From: Berghia stephanieae
Lineage: Eukaryota; Mollusca; Gastropoda; Nudibranchia; Aeolidiidae
NCBI GenBank assembly: GCA_034508935.3
Contig: CM067449.1
Coordinates: 38,286,046 to 38,350,045 of the forward strand
Length of the DNA stretch: 64,000 bases
Direction of reading: 5' to 3'
Numbering within the stretch: the first letter of the stretch is position 1; the number at the start of each line of letters is the position of its first letter. The notes under the pieces were generated by a model. It was given only the letters and a program-made list of their open reading frames with translations. It ran no database searches and had not been told where the DNA came from. Made by a program: the position numbers and the translations under genes. Of the stretch, positions 32,589-46,796 are shown piece after piece.

Positions 32589-33461
32589 CTGAGAAAGGAA
32601 AAGAGTGGAATTAGGATTGGATTTGGTTTGATAACCTTTTTTAATGAGGAAAGTCATGAATAACTCCAAAAAATGTTGTCATTATCAAATAAACATAGCA
32701 TTCTTGATCTCATTTTGACTACAAGAAGGATTTTATTCCGCAATAACTGAACTTGGCAAATATCTTCATATACTTCATATATTATTACTACACTGACCGA
32801 CAGAACAAACAAAAAGAATTTGGTGATACAACAATGAGAATTTTAAAAATTTGGTCAAGTGTCAGTCTGTGAAAATGTCAAATGTAAAGTTTTTTTTAAC
32901 ATTGGATATATAAAATGTTGAGAGAAAATGTCAGTGTGACAATATCAGGTTTTTTTCTAATTCTACATAACATCAGAGAGAACATAATTGCTCTTTGTTT
33001 TTCAAGCAAAGTCATGCTTTTGCATTATAATCTAATAATGTCCAGTATATATTGTAGTCTAATAATTTTAATCGCCATTCATAGAATTGAGTGAGCATTT
33101 AGAATGAAAGAAATGATGGTGCGTGACTAGTTCATGATCACTTCCAGGTCCACAAAAATTCAAATACGAGAAACATTTTACAATTATCTTGAATATCATT
33201 ACGTCTCTATGGGTCAGATACGTCTTTTTGAATGTCAAAAAAGCAAAGATCTTTCACATTTATGTGCCAAACTTTACTTTCTTTCCCTTTTGAATGTTTT
33301 TCATTATGGTGAATAATATCCACAAACACAAAAAATACTTGAAATTGTCTTAAAAACTACCCTTAAGGTATATAAATCAATCGGGATCTTCAATAACCAG
33401 AGAAAATAGTCCATACAGATGGATAGATGACTGTAATGGAGAGAAGCAGATATGTAAAGTT

Positions 33462-33980
33462 GTGTGTGTTGAGGTGTTTACAGAACATCGACCTATTTAT
33501 AATTTGTTATTTTTGTTTTTGAGTTGTTTTTTTTTTAAACGAAAGTCACTGTTAATACTAATACTTTTCCATAACACTAACACCAACAGATTATTCTCAT
33601 CAACCTCGTCAATAGCAACTTTTTCTAACACTAAGATTAACCCAAAAATATTTCTCTAACATTAACATTAATCCCAACATCTCTCTCTCACGCTACCCTA
33701 ACACCTTTCACTAACACTAAAATTAATCCAAACATCTTTATCTTTCTCTCACTCTAATATTAATTCAAACACAATTCTCTACCACTAACAATAATTTCAA
33801 CATCTTTCTCTAGCATTAATATTAATCCCTCAATCTTTCTCTAACCCTAGCAGGCAGCTTTCTCAATCATCAACAACAAACACTAACAACTTTCTCTAGC
33901 ACTAACACTAACACAAAACTTTCTCTAGCACTAACATTAACGCAAAACTTTCTCTCGCACTAACATTAACACCTTTGAAT
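33462..33980. repeat. Degenerate minisatellite of about 30 bp in intron 4
   Basis: From about 33540 units like ACTAACATTAATCCCAACAT followed by CTTTCTCTA recur about 14 times with drift, becoming regular near 33895-33970 (CTAACATTAACGCAAAACTT). The array stops about 10 bases from the exon 4 donor. Confidence 0.8.
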
Positions 33981-33990
33981 GAAATATTAC

Positions 33991-34092
33991 CCTATTATTC
34001 TCAGACAACCTTCCACTAGCACTGTTCACATCACATATAACGTCCAATAGGGATTCAGACGGTCTCAAGTTTATCTTCTCCTCCTCCTCCTC
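33991..34092 (-). CDS. PNPLA2: Lipase exon 4 (insert region, acidic start)
   Basis: Acceptor AATTTCATTTCAG, donor AGG|GTAATA, phases 0 and 0. 34 codons: EEEEEKINLRPSESLLDVIC and DVNSASGRLSENNR. The GAG run at its start resembles a short trinucleotide repeat made coding. Frame-neutral if skipped. The donor is weaker than its neighbours'. Confidence 0.78.
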
Positions 34093-34373
34093 CTGAAATG
34101 AAATTAAGTTGTCAAGTTGCTTCGCCCTACTTGTCTTAACCACTATAAACATGTCAAAGCTCCCTTTTTTAGAGTGTATGATAAACGTATCTTTACGTCA
34201 TCTGCTAAAAAATAATTTACAGCAGTTTTTGAACTTGAATTTGGAATGAATCAAATTTCCATCAACACCATATTCTCTATACAGCAATTAAACCTTTTAT
34301 ATTGTTCATGTTTATAATACATTAGGAATAAACATGGAGAATACTGGGTAATGTAAATGTTCTGCTCGAAGTT

Positions 34374-34714
34374 TTTTTTGTTTGTTTGTTTGTTGCTTTA
34401 GGTCTCTTCCAACACAATTGAGGTTATATGAGAGACCGCTGAAACAAAAAAACAAGCAATCTAACAAAAATAGTACAAATGTAAATCAAAATCATAACCT
34501 AAAGATATCATAAGCTAAATTATAAATAACCAAGAACAAACAGGCAGAAGATTTACAGAAAAAAAAATATCCCCTGTCAAAAATACAATCACAAACCAAA
34601 GAAGCAGGATAGGCTAGTAAAGAGAAGAAGAAACGACATCACTATCGGATCGTACACCCATGCGAACATCATAGGTATATGATTCAAGGGTGATGCTCCC
34701 ATCCAACCACCCGC
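34374..34714 (-). repeat. R340 retroposon, copy 2
   Basis: Perfect 12-bp duplication CTGCTCGAAGTT at 34362-34373 and 34715-34726. Nearly identical to the copy at 18414 over its whole length, with the (CAAA)n tail on the minus strand. It lies in intron 3. Confidence 0.92.
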
Positions 34715-35454
34715 CTGCTCGAAGTTGAAGAAATAAATAACAATGTGAAATTGAATGTAAGCTTCAATTTAATTGCAAAAACAGATCAAATGAACGTTTC
34801 GGGTTTCCCCTTTATCAAAATAACAGGATGAATGAAACACTACAGATGAATGAAATCATGTGGTAATGGCGTTGTTAAGATGAATAAACAAAACAGTGTT
34901 TTTACATTGAATTTCACATTGTTCTTTATTAGGAATCAACAGAGAATTCAATTTTAATTTTAATTTTAAACAAGAGTAAGGGAACAGGTTCTGGTCCCTC
35001 TATCCATCTAGCAGAGTACACAATACTTTGAAAAAGACAAAACAATTCAATGGCTACTTGTTTTTAACTACAAACGCCAGCTCTCGCAGAGCTCATTCAT
35101 GTTTCCGAAGAATTACTCCAACCATGCAAATTGTCAATGACATTGTATAATAAGAACATTTTGAGTACGTTTAGTGGATAGGGATTGTACTTTATAAATG
35201 ATCAAGTTTTCAAGTTTCATTATTCAAGTGGGTTCCCCTTCAAAAACCTTTGCAGTCTTGTTTCAAACTCTATTATAAATTCATTTGTTTGGTAACATGC
35301 AATAAGCATAAAAGATTTAAGCAAATAATAAAAATGATGAAATGAATTGTAAACTTCAATTTCTTAAACACAGACTAATGATGTGGCCATGGAAAGTTCT
35401 CGATTGTAAATAACAATGAAGTCATCCTTTAAATTTTTTTTTTATAACTGAGCT

Positions 35455-35745
35455 TTTATATAGCGCACTATCCACTAAATGTGCTCAAAGCGCTTTACAA
35501 GGGGTCCCTGGTCAACAGCAACATTTAACATTACGGAGGGACATGACGCCTGTTAGGCGATATTACAATTGTTTTGAACAGAGACATCACTGTTAACGGC
35601 CAGGTACTTATTTTACACCTGAGTACGATTAGAGAATGTAAGTAAAGAGCCTTTTCCAAGGACTATGTGCCAAGAGAGGTTAGAACCCAGGATCTTCTGA
35701 TCCGAAAATAAGTGTCATACCACTAGACCACATCGCCGTGCTGTT
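35455..35745 (-). repeat. SINE-B copy in intron 3
   Basis: On the minus strand: GTGGTATGACACTTATTTTC, GGTTCTAACC (B-box-like), GTCCTTGGAAAAGGC, ATATCGCCTAACAGGCGTCA and the end TAGTGGATAGTGCGCTATAT. Same order as the copy at 14690. Confidence 0.85.
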
Positions 35746-35851
35746 GGTTAAATGGAGGTTTACACTCAATTTCATCATTCTTTTTCACTGACACAATATC
35801 AGTATATCAGTATATGCATTTCATTTTAACCAGCTAAGACCAAAAACTTAC

Positions 35852-36031
35852 CCTTTGCTCTACAGTTCGATGGTCATTATCTGCTTCATGTCTGCGCTGT
35901 TCCCTCTTCCTCCTCTTTTCCTTCTCCCCTAATTTGGGGAAAACGTTGCCCACTTCTACAAAGGAATCTGCAGAGATGGCAGGAGGAACCCAGCCCAAAA
36001 AGCCAGGAACGAAGCAGGTGGCAATCAGGCA
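35852..36031 (-). CDS. PNPLA2: Lipase exon 3
   Basis: Acceptor TTTCCATCTTCCAG, donor AGG|GTAAGT, phases 0 and 0, 60 codons. CLIATCFVPGFLGWVPPAIS matches the vertebrate ACSGFIPVYCGLIPP strand-loop. The rest, ADSFVEVGNVFPKLGEKEKR and then RKREQRRHEADNDHRTVEQR, is a basic, charged extension without a vertebrate match. It starts the insert of about 120 residues that precedes the DGG motif. Confidence 0.9.
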
Positions 36032-36101
36032 CTGGAAGATGGAAAAAATAATGAAAAATAAATGTCAACTTATCTGAAAAATGGAGAGTAACCAACAGCA
36101 G

Positions 36102-36413
36102 AATAATTTTTTTTGTTGTTTGTTGCTTTAGGTCTCTTCCAACACAATTGAGGTTATATGAGAGACCGCTGAAACAAAAAAACAAGCAATCTAACAAAAA
36201 TAGTACAAATGTAAATCAAAATCATAACCTAAAGATATCATAAGCTAAATTATAAATAACCAAGAACAAACAGGCAGAAGATTTACAGAAAAAAAAATAT
36301 CCCCTGTCAAAAATACAATCACAAACCAAAGAAGCAGGATAGGCTAGTAAAGAGAAGAAGAAACGACATCACTATCGGATCGTACACCCATGCGAACATC
36401 ATAGGTATATGAT
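36102..36413 (-). repeat. R340 retroposon, copy 3, 5' truncated
   Basis: Same as the two other copies, but on the minus strand it starts at AATCATATACCTATGATGTT and so lacks about 30 bases of the 5' end. Its (CAAA)-type tail is near 36110, about 75 bases upstream of the exon 3 acceptor. No clear duplication. Confidence 0.88.
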
Positions 36414-37962
36414 TAATAAAGATTTAGGACCTCGAGTTGAAGAATAAAGTGAATATCTGTGGAAAGCAGCATGAAAGTCAATAAGAGGAAAAGGAAATGA
36501 AGTTGACTTATACACTCTATCCCTTCTTCCTGAAGGTCATGCTAAAATCTTGCTAAAGACCCAACCATGTTGTGGTTATTGTTTAAAATTAAAGGATTTA
36601 TTAATAAATAAAAATGAAAAGCATTTTGTAAAGCAACTTCCCATGGATTAACATGACGGATGCTCTTTAAATGTGTCATTTATTTCCCCAATTGTCCACA
36701 TTTGACCAACATTCAATTTCATACATTACGAGTCTCCTGTTAAGTGCACTTTTTGTACAAGCATTTACACTGCATATAGTCAGATAGTACTCATTCACAT
36801 CCGAGAACAGTGGGCACAATTGTAAAATGTCTTACCCAAGGACACAAATCTTGGAACTTGGGTATTCTGATCATTGTCACCCAACCAGTCATTTACATTG
36901 CTCATCAACATCACTTGATTTAGTGAGAAGACAAGACATTGTACCTCTGAGCCATTAAAAAAAAACCCACTCGATTAATGTCCCTTTAATTTAACTACAT
37001 TTAAAACATTTAAATTGGGGCAGATGACCTGAGAATCTAGCCTATCTTTGATCTTCTAAAGTATTATAAATAACGTCTCTTTGACTGAATCTCACATGCC
37101 TGCCGATTTAATCATCACTCCTTGACAAATTGCTGACATCATAACGGTCTCCACAATAATAATAATAATAATAGGGCCATCTACCCACGGTAACTGTAAC
37201 ATTCAACAAACGATGCCATATTCCTGTCCACCCAAGCCTGGCTGACATAACAGATAATACAACAGACCTGCCAACCCATAATACCAGTATAACAGAAGTG
37301 TACTTCCCTTTTTTTTTCTCGCAAGATCCAAAAAAAAAAAAAATCCTTTTTGTGTCAATTTCGGGTGTTTTTCTGGTTTTGTTTTTGTTTTGTTTATGTT
37401 TTTTGGGGTTTTTTTTGTTAGTTTTTTTCTTTCGTTTTTCTTTTTTTTTTTTTAAAGATTTTTCTTTATTTCGATAAATCTGAATAGGTAGCCAGTCTGG
37501 AAAATGGAAAATGGTTGGGGGTGTAGATAATAACCGTGGAAAAAAACGGGGGTTGGCAACTCTGTATCAGTAACAAGCTACAACTGCGTACACCACTGAC
37601 ACTGACCGATAGAACAAACAACAGATAGGTGATAGTGATAGTGTAGTGAGATTTTTGAAAATTCGGCAAGTCAGTGAAAATGTCAAATGTCAAGGTGACA
37701 TCGGATACCGTCATATTCAATAGGATGTTGAGGAACAAAATGTCGTTGTGACATTATCAATTTTTTTCTCCTACGAACATCTTTTCAATGAGAACACTGA
37801 AACCTGCTCTTCTGTTGTTTGTTGTTGTTGTTTTGATTTGTTTTGTTTATTTTTATTTGGGGGGGGGGGGGGGGGGGGGTGCTTCATGACAAATTATGCA
37901 AGGTCATTTTAATTCACTTTTTCCCCCCTTTTCTTTTCATCCGACCTGCATCTACTTATTTG
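36414..37962 (-). other. Lipase intron 2, middle; homopolymer runs
   Basis: T-rich tract at 37310-37460 and a G run at 37859-37879. The segment 37599-37745 (CACTGACCGATAGAACAAAC, GAAAATGTCAAATGTCAAGG) has a diverged relative at 32796-32955, so it is a minor dispersed repeat. No gene was recognised. Confidence 0.45.
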
Positions 37963-38085
37963 TAGGTCTGATAACCCAAATTGTTATGGGCTCATTTTTG
38001 TAATTGGAATACGCTCAAACCAACGCAAAATGTCCATTAGAACCATGTTAAAACATGCCCATAATTGCGTACCTAGACTTTTCAT
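37963..38085. mobile_element. Foldback MITE, relative of 28795
   Basis: TTTGTAGGTCTGATAACCCA, TTGTTATGGGCTCATTTTTG and, inverted, ACATGCCCATAATTGCGTAC share the ends and inner motif of the element at 28795-28936. Diverged. Confidence 0.6.
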
Positions 38086-38187
38086 CGCATTCTTTACCTG
38101 CGGACGAGTCCCCGAACTGATGAATCTTTGGAGTGGTTTTAGAAGGACGACATGAACCAGAACAGAGGAAACAGGACTCCAGTAAGA

Positions 38188-38298
38188 CCAAATTCTCTTC
38201 TTCTCTTCTTCTTCTTCTTCTTCTTCTCTCTCTTCTTCTTCTTTATTATTTTCTTCTTATTATTATTATTATTTTATTATTATTATTATTATTATTAT

Positions 38299-38329
<31 letters not shown>

Positions 38330-38372
38330 TTATCATTATATTATTATTATTATTCTTATTATTATTATTATT
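38188..38372. repeat. (CTT)n/(ATT)n/(AAT)n microsatellite
   Basis: CTT units, then ATT, then AAT, then ATT again; the ATT/AAT switch at about 38300 makes a palindrome. Confidence 0.94.
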
Positions 38373-39344
38373 TGAAATAGCTTTATAAAGCGCATTGTTG
38401 TCCTTTTTTTTCCAGGGTTCTTTGTACCCGGCATATTAAACTGGAAATTGGATTCCCACTGGTATAAAAACTAATCTTTTAAGTGTATGTTCATTCCGAC
38501 ACCCAATCATAGTAAGCTGCGGTTCAACGACACCAGACGCCGATTTGAATGAATCATTCACGGGGCTACACAAAGCAGTCAAGGTAAACACGTACTTAAC
38601 ACACATCACGCCTGACACACTTCATCGCTATATTTATTAAATTATTATAACTTGCATTTCTTTATTCTTCTTCTGTACTAATACTAAAACCCAGTATAGA
38701 TAAAACGGAAAGAATATGTGCCATGAGTTGCATAACAAAATACTTGGGTTGTAGTTATGATTTTTTGAAAGGGAAAGACGAAAAATAAAAAATACTACCA
38801 GATGGTAGGGGCAAAGACTTTTCATTTTCATGACCTATGACACGGGAAGATAAAAATACTGAGTCATTTTGAGTAACTGAAGAAACCGTTTGAAGCTGTT
38901 TCATACCATAGTGTTTTGAGAGCTTAACATTTACAAAAGATCCCCAGAATCAAGAACCCGGCACCAAAAGCATCGCATGAGTAGCATTTCTTAAACAAAC
39001 ACGTAGAAAATTTGGAAAATGAAGGGCTTGATCTTAAAACTTTCCGTATTTACGTTGGGTTGTTGTTTTTTTTTTTTTTTTTTTATCTTCCCATTTTGAA
39101 ATTGATATGTAAATCATGTGTTCTCCAAACCTTCATTTTCGATATATTAGTATTAGAGTCTAGTTATATTTACTACAAGCTATTGTTACGCAAATGAGAC
39201 TATGGCTAAACCCTTTTTTTTTGTAAAAAAGTTCGAGGTACGAGGACAAATTATATATAAAGTGGTTAAAACAATATTAAGAAATAACGTGATTTTCCAA
39301 AGTTTCTCTGATTTCACAAATGGCACCATTATTTATAATTTTAC

Positions 39345-39559
39345 CTGAATGAGGTGTTGTTTAGATTTGAATTCTGTGACCAGTCCACACTCCATCCCAT
39401 CCACCACGGTCATGGAGATGTACAGGCGATTTCGGAGCTTGATGTGAGCGTCCTCTGGCAGGTAATGCTGTAGGAGATCGTTCAGTTGACCACGGAGGTC
39501 GTGGGCCTCTTTGTCTCTCACCGTTGCGGCTATGTCCAGTAGAATCTTGGTCATTTCTC
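39345..39559 (-). CDS. PNPLA2: Lipase exon 2
   Basis: Acceptor TTGAATAAAATAG, donor CAG|GTAAAA. The first two bases complete Gly109 with exon 1; then EMTKILLDIAATVRDKEAHD, LRGQLNDLLQHYLPEDAHIK and LRNRLYISMTVVDGMECGLV through SKQHLIQ. It parallels vertebrate ATGL [20 protein letters not shown]...[20 protein letters not shown]...SKDELIQ. Phases 1 to 0. Confidence 0.94.
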
Positions 39560-39776
39560 CTATTTTATTCAATAGAGGAAAATAGGACATCATTCATTTC
39601 TCGAATGTGAAGATTTTTAAAAATTGACACCCCTGTTTAAAATATTATCATTAAAGCCTCAATACACACCAGACATAGCTTCAGTAATACTTACCAGCTT
39701 TCCCGTTTTGTTTGCTTTGCTTTTAGAAAAAAAACGATTATTGTCATTTTAATTTTTTTTTCCAGATTCAAGAGCA

Positions 39777-39778
<2 letters not shown>

Positions 39779-39813
<35 letters not shown>
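39779..39813. repeat. (CT)n microsatellite in intron 1
   Basis: About 17 CT units, reading as GA on the gene strand, about 220 bases upstream of the exon 2 acceptor. Confidence 0.95.
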
Positions 39814-39818
<5 letters not shown>

Positions 39819-39956
39819 GGGACCAAAACGATCGGAATGTAACGGAGGACGATCTAGACAAAATATGGTTCTGGAGCATAATCTGTATAGGAACTCGTAA
39901 ACCAGATAAGAGTTCCGTTTAGCTATTAGGGGGGCACTTTCCAATGACGGTCCGAG

Positions 39957-40053
39957 AAGAAGAAGAAGAAGAAGAAGAAGAAGAAGAAGAAGAAGAAGAA
40001 GAAGAAGAAGAAGAAGAAGAAGAAGAAGAAGAAGAAGAAGAAGAAGAAAAAGA
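39957..40053. repeat. (AAG)n microsatellite
   Basis: About 32 AAG units with one interruption, in intron 1. Confidence 0.96.
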
Positions 40054-40649
40054 AGACTTGCATACAGTCAGCTGAGTTGTGTAACATCAACTGCGATAAG
40101 AGGGTTGCATTGTAGAAGACCTTGGTCTGAAGGATAAGGCCATTTATTCACGTTGCGGAGATGCGCAGCGCGGCCGATAAGAGCACGTTGGTGTAACGAA
40201 TGAATTTGGACCGGCCTTTGCTGTTTAAAAAGTCTGAACGATCCTTTAACTCATAGTCTGGTACTTCTTCAAGAATCGCGTCTCTATATATTACCAACGA
40301 CCACCATAAGAAATACATATAGGAGTGTGTTGTCTTCATTCGTGCGTAAGTCTTAAGCTTACATCAGATATTACTACTGATCGCATTGATTGCATTACTA
40401 ATAAATACTAACTTCGTCTCACTATTCCCTTTCTTTTGATGATGGTACCCGTGTATTGTGACTCACTTTTTGGGAAGTATCCGACTGTGTATAAGTCAAC
40501 GAATGATATCGTCCTAGAAAAAGCAGTAAAAAAGTTTCCACCCCCCCCCCCCCCTCATAATGCCTTTCTCGTGCGAGGATGGAACATCGAACATTTTCCT
40601 TCCTTCCGTCTTCGGCGACTATGTGGCCGTTCCGTTTGACACTGGCCAA

Positions 40650-40880
40650 CGGGCTGCCAGGTCCCTGGTTCACACCCCCTCATGAGCGGCACAGTCCAAA
40701 GAAAAGAGAGTCTTTACCCGCATTCTCTCACCGAACTAAGATATATAATAGAGTACAACTCTAATGTCACCTCTGGTGGTTGTTCTTTTAAAATCTGTAA
40801 TCACGGTTAACAACGCTTCACAGTCGTCATGTCTAGTCCAACGAGTTCAACGTGTCTGTTGACTCGAGACCCCCTGCAAT
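40650..40880 (+). repeat. Diverged SINE-B copy
   Basis: CCCTGGTTCACACC (B-box-like), CAGTCCAAAGAAAAGAGAGTCTTTACCC, TTCTCTCACCG and GTCATGTCTAGTCCA follow the SINE-B order. Low identity. Confidence 0.5.
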
Positions 40881-42951
<2,071 letters not shown>

Positions 42952-44302
42952 TAGCGTCCCTCTCGCTCGTGCATAGATCGGCTTGGGAATCGCTATCTCG
43001 CCGCTGCACTATTGCCAACTTCATTTTCGCGTACCGGTACATTTTATACCTAACTGATTTTGACCGTTGGTGGCTTAAAAGATTCGTCTCGACCTATGTT
43101 AATTTCCACAATATGATAGTATAATAAGTAAAATAGATGAGTGTATGTTTGTAATAGTCTTTATTTCCCCGAAAATACTGCAGATCCTCCACTAGTTATA
43201 TTAGACCTGCATGTGAGTCCTGACCAAATTGTCTGAACTTTTTCACACATATCGCATTACGAGATCTTTTATTTTATAACTCAGTATTTAGTCATATACA
43301 TTTTTCTTTTGGATTGTCCTATTTATTGTAAAATGTTAAAAAGTACCCAAAATTTATAGGGAGAAGGGACAGCATGGAGGTAGAGCGGTAGTTTGATATT
43401 TTTTCAAAAATAAAAATTTATAATTATTTTTTTACATAGACAGATAGGCCTTTAAAAACCATTTAATAAGATACCTTACTTTAGGATCTAGGATAAACGG
43501 TTCCAAAGTTATAATGATTTTACTCTAAATTTACTCTTACAAAAAGCTCAAAATTGATTGAGAATTCCCCCACTGGACAGCCTCTCGATAAGGTGACTAC
43601 TGATTAAAACGGGATTTTAGCATAGAAAAAAAGAGGGTTGGTCACTTGTGGTCAACATTAAACATACTGCACTGTCTTCAATCTTTATGAAATTTGATAT
43701 AGACATAGACAAATGAATTATCTAGATGCCTTCTCTTTTATTTTCTCAATTTTGAAAAAGATTTCAAAAGTTTTAAAATGACGTTATTTTTATCAAATTA
43801 TAATTTTGGATACAATATGTCAACATTGATTTCTATCACATCAAAAGAAATCTTGATCTCTGCCCTTTAAAATGATACCAGAGCCGTTCATATACTGTGA
43901 AAAATAATGCAACAGTGATTATGTGAAATTGTGTTATTCAAATTTTAACCCAAAGTTGCGCTCACTTGTCCAATGGCTAATCGGCACCTGTCTACCTACA
44001 GACTGGAATCAGTTTCAGTTAGGGCTAGGGTTGAGTGAGTTCCTTGTGAAGCTTGGAGAGAAGACGAGACTCTGTCTCAGCAGTGAAAACAGCTGCAACA
44101 ACTGAGTTGTTTTTTTTCTCTTGTACTTGTGTTACTCACTTTCACTTTGAGAATGCCTCTTTATGACATGAATGATTTTCCTTTGCCACCGTAATCGGAC
44201 CCCCCACAGTAGTTTTTAACCTGGAATAATTGATCTTATCTCTAAAGAGCAATAACCATCCCAATCATTAGACTTTAATCCACTGGCAAAAAAAAAGAAA
44301 TA

Positions 44303-44462
44303 AATTTAAAAATGCAGCACCCGGCTGTGCTGGCTTTCTCACGTACTCCGAGAGAAAATCATCGGTGCAGTCTTTCTCTTCCAGATCCCATTTGAATAGA
44401 TTTCGAACACCATTCTCAACTGACTTCAGATCCGACGAACGGTCAAAGAATTGTTCAGGCAT
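44303..44462 (-). CDS. Coding-like open stretch in intron 1, unidentified
   Basis: From ATG at 44462 the minus strand reads MPEQFFDRSSDLKSVENGVR, NLFKWDLEEKDCTDDFLSEY and VRKPAQPGAAFL. The mix is charged and non-repetitive, and a GTGAGA donor-like site falls after LSEY. It could be an alternative first exon of the lipase gene or part of an old insertion. No family was recognised and chance is quite possible. Confidence 0.15.
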
Positions 44463-44639
44463 GATAACAAAAAAATAATGTAAAATATACAACGACAAAT
44501 CCAGAAAGTTGATTGATAGAGTATAAAATTGAAATGTAGCAACGTTCAATTGAAAAACAAAAGTTACTTGAATGGAATACCGAAAGTATGAAAACGAAAG
44601 TTAACGAACTACGCAAGCTCAATTATATGGACACACTTC

Positions 44640-44920
44640 TCGTTTTTCAGACAGTGAAGAGTTGCGGTCAAATCGGACACTAGCGAAGTTTCCCGATAAT
44701 TGCCGAACGAGCGCTTGAGAGTGCCGACAATATTGTCGGCAATCCGACGCCCATTCGTCGGCACTTGAGTGCTCACCGCCGGTCGAGTTGGGGATCGCCG
44801 ACACTCCGACAATTGACGTCACACGCAATCAGATTACTTTAGCAATAAAAAAATAAGTGATCCGGGAGATCGCAACGGCCGTGATTGTCGGAAAACCGAC
44901 AATTGTCGGCACACATGCAG
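44640..44920. repeat. Cluster of CCGACAAT/ATTGTCGG palindromes
   Basis: A perfect 20-base palindrome at 44722-44741 (TGCCGACAATATTGTCGGCA). ATTGTCGGAAAACCGACAAT overlaps CCGACAATTGTCGG at 44884-44909. Single CCGACA/TCGGCA sites lie between, along with a TTGACGTCAC. GC-rich against its surroundings. It may be a small foldback element, but its limits are not clear. Confidence 0.6.
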
Positions 44921-44959
44921 GTCTATTATATTTTTAAAAAGTGATATCGCGCAAGATAA

Positions 44960-44970
44960 TGATGATGATG

Positions 44971-45030
<60 letters not shown>
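44960..45030. repeat. (ATA)n/(ACA)n microsatellite
   Basis: GAT, then ATA, then ACA units. Spurious poly-Leu and poly-Tyr frames. Confidence 0.95.
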
Positions 45031-45031
<1 letters not shown>

Positions 45032-45116
45032 CAACAACAACAACAATTAATAATAAAAAAACAATTCGTTTTGGTTTTATTTTTGCAAAAACAAATATCT
45101 TTAATTTGTGGAGCCC

Positions 45117-45352
45117 TGTGGTATGACACTCGCTTTCGGATCGAGCCTTAATCGGCGCATAGTTCGACTCCTTGGAAAAGGCTCTTTATTCATATCTCTC
45201 ACCGTACTGGCCGTTAACAGCGTTGTCGGGGGAAAAAATGTAATATCGCCTAACAGGCGTCATGTCTCGTCCCACATTTTACGTGTTGCTGTTGGTCAGG
45301 GATCCTTTGTAAAGTAATTTGAGCGTGTTTAATGGATATTGCGCTCTATTAC
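45117..45352 (+). repeat. SINE-B copy
   Basis: GTGGTATGACACTCGCTTTC, AGTTCGACTCCTTGGAAAAG, ATATCGCCTAACAGGCGTCA, TTTTACGTGTTGCTGTTGGT and the end ATGGATATTGCGCTCTATTA. The tRNA-like head is shortened in the middle. Confidence 0.85.
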
Positions 45353-45376
45353 AAGCTCAAGATTATATAAATATAC

Positions 45377-45486
<110 letters not shown>

Positions 45487-46207
45487 TCAGATCTCAGTCT
45501 CGTTTGGTGACAACCAGGCGATGTTAATGTTAAGCGTAATCGGGGACCAGGTGGCTGAAAATGATCAAAAATCTATAATCCTGAGACTGAAAGATATTGA
45601 CATTGATCATTGCTAGTATAAAAAGGAAGCAAAATAGGCAATTTTAAACTATAACTATAATGGATGTTCATTACCAGCCTATGGTAAACCTTTCCCTATA
45701 TTAGTTTTTTGTTGCGGTAACAAGGATCCAAACAGTTTTAATTAGTGAAATAATAATTAATACCAATGAATCGCGGATCGTTATTGGCAATATTCTTTTA
45801 CAATTTACAGCCATTTCCAAATCCCCCCCCTGCCCCTATCACAAGCGATAATGAAATGATCGCCATTCATCACCCCAAGCCCAGGTGAACAGACAATAGG
45901 TCACATAATCCGGAAGAGACTCGCTTCTATTGGGGGCCTAAAAACTGGCCCTCAATGAATCTGTACGAATGACGAAACGTTTAAAACGCTTTTTAAAAAT
46001 GCTTCTCTACAACAATTTTTATTGAGAAATTATATTTTTCATGATTCTAGTTTAAATAAATATTACTCTGATTATAGGTAACCTTGATTATATGTGCTTA
46101 AATCACACATGGGTTAATTAAGGGCAATGCAAATTGATACCTAGTTATTATTTTGTAAACAGTACGAACTATCAAGAAGGAACCCCATAAAACCTGAATA
46201 CTTCTAT

Positions 46208-46254
46208 TTCTATGATTATGATGATAATAATAATAATTTTAAAATTATAATAAG

Positions 46255-46335
<81 letters not shown>
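46208..46335. repeat. (ATA)n microsatellite
   Basis: Long AAT-type tract, pure from about 46255 to 46334. Confidence 0.96.
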
Positions 46336-46796
46336 GTGAGGATGATTATCATGACACGATTACTACTTATTTCTAAGATAATATTTTAATTGTTTGTTAG
46401 TTCATATTCTCCATTAGCATTGACATGTACTTTTAATCTAACTTAGAGTAAATAGTTGTGAGGGATAGAAATGCTATTATTCACATTGTTGGAATACAAC
46501 TTGACAAGTAGTCAAGTAAGAAAAAGAAAGGAAAAAATACCCAAATCTAAGGGTGTCTACTTACATGTCATGAATATCACAACCACAAATTAATCCTCAG
46601 AAATATTTATCCAAATAAGAAATTCACCTCAATCTTAATCCAATGGAAGAATAATCCAGATGATTCCATTTCATGATACAATTTGTACCTCACTCTGTGT
46701 TTAACGGGCTTGTGACCGTCACATTCAAAATGTGGCCGCATTAAGGTTGTTTTTTTTGTTGTTGTTGTTGTTTTTTTTTAATAAATAAATGGCTAG

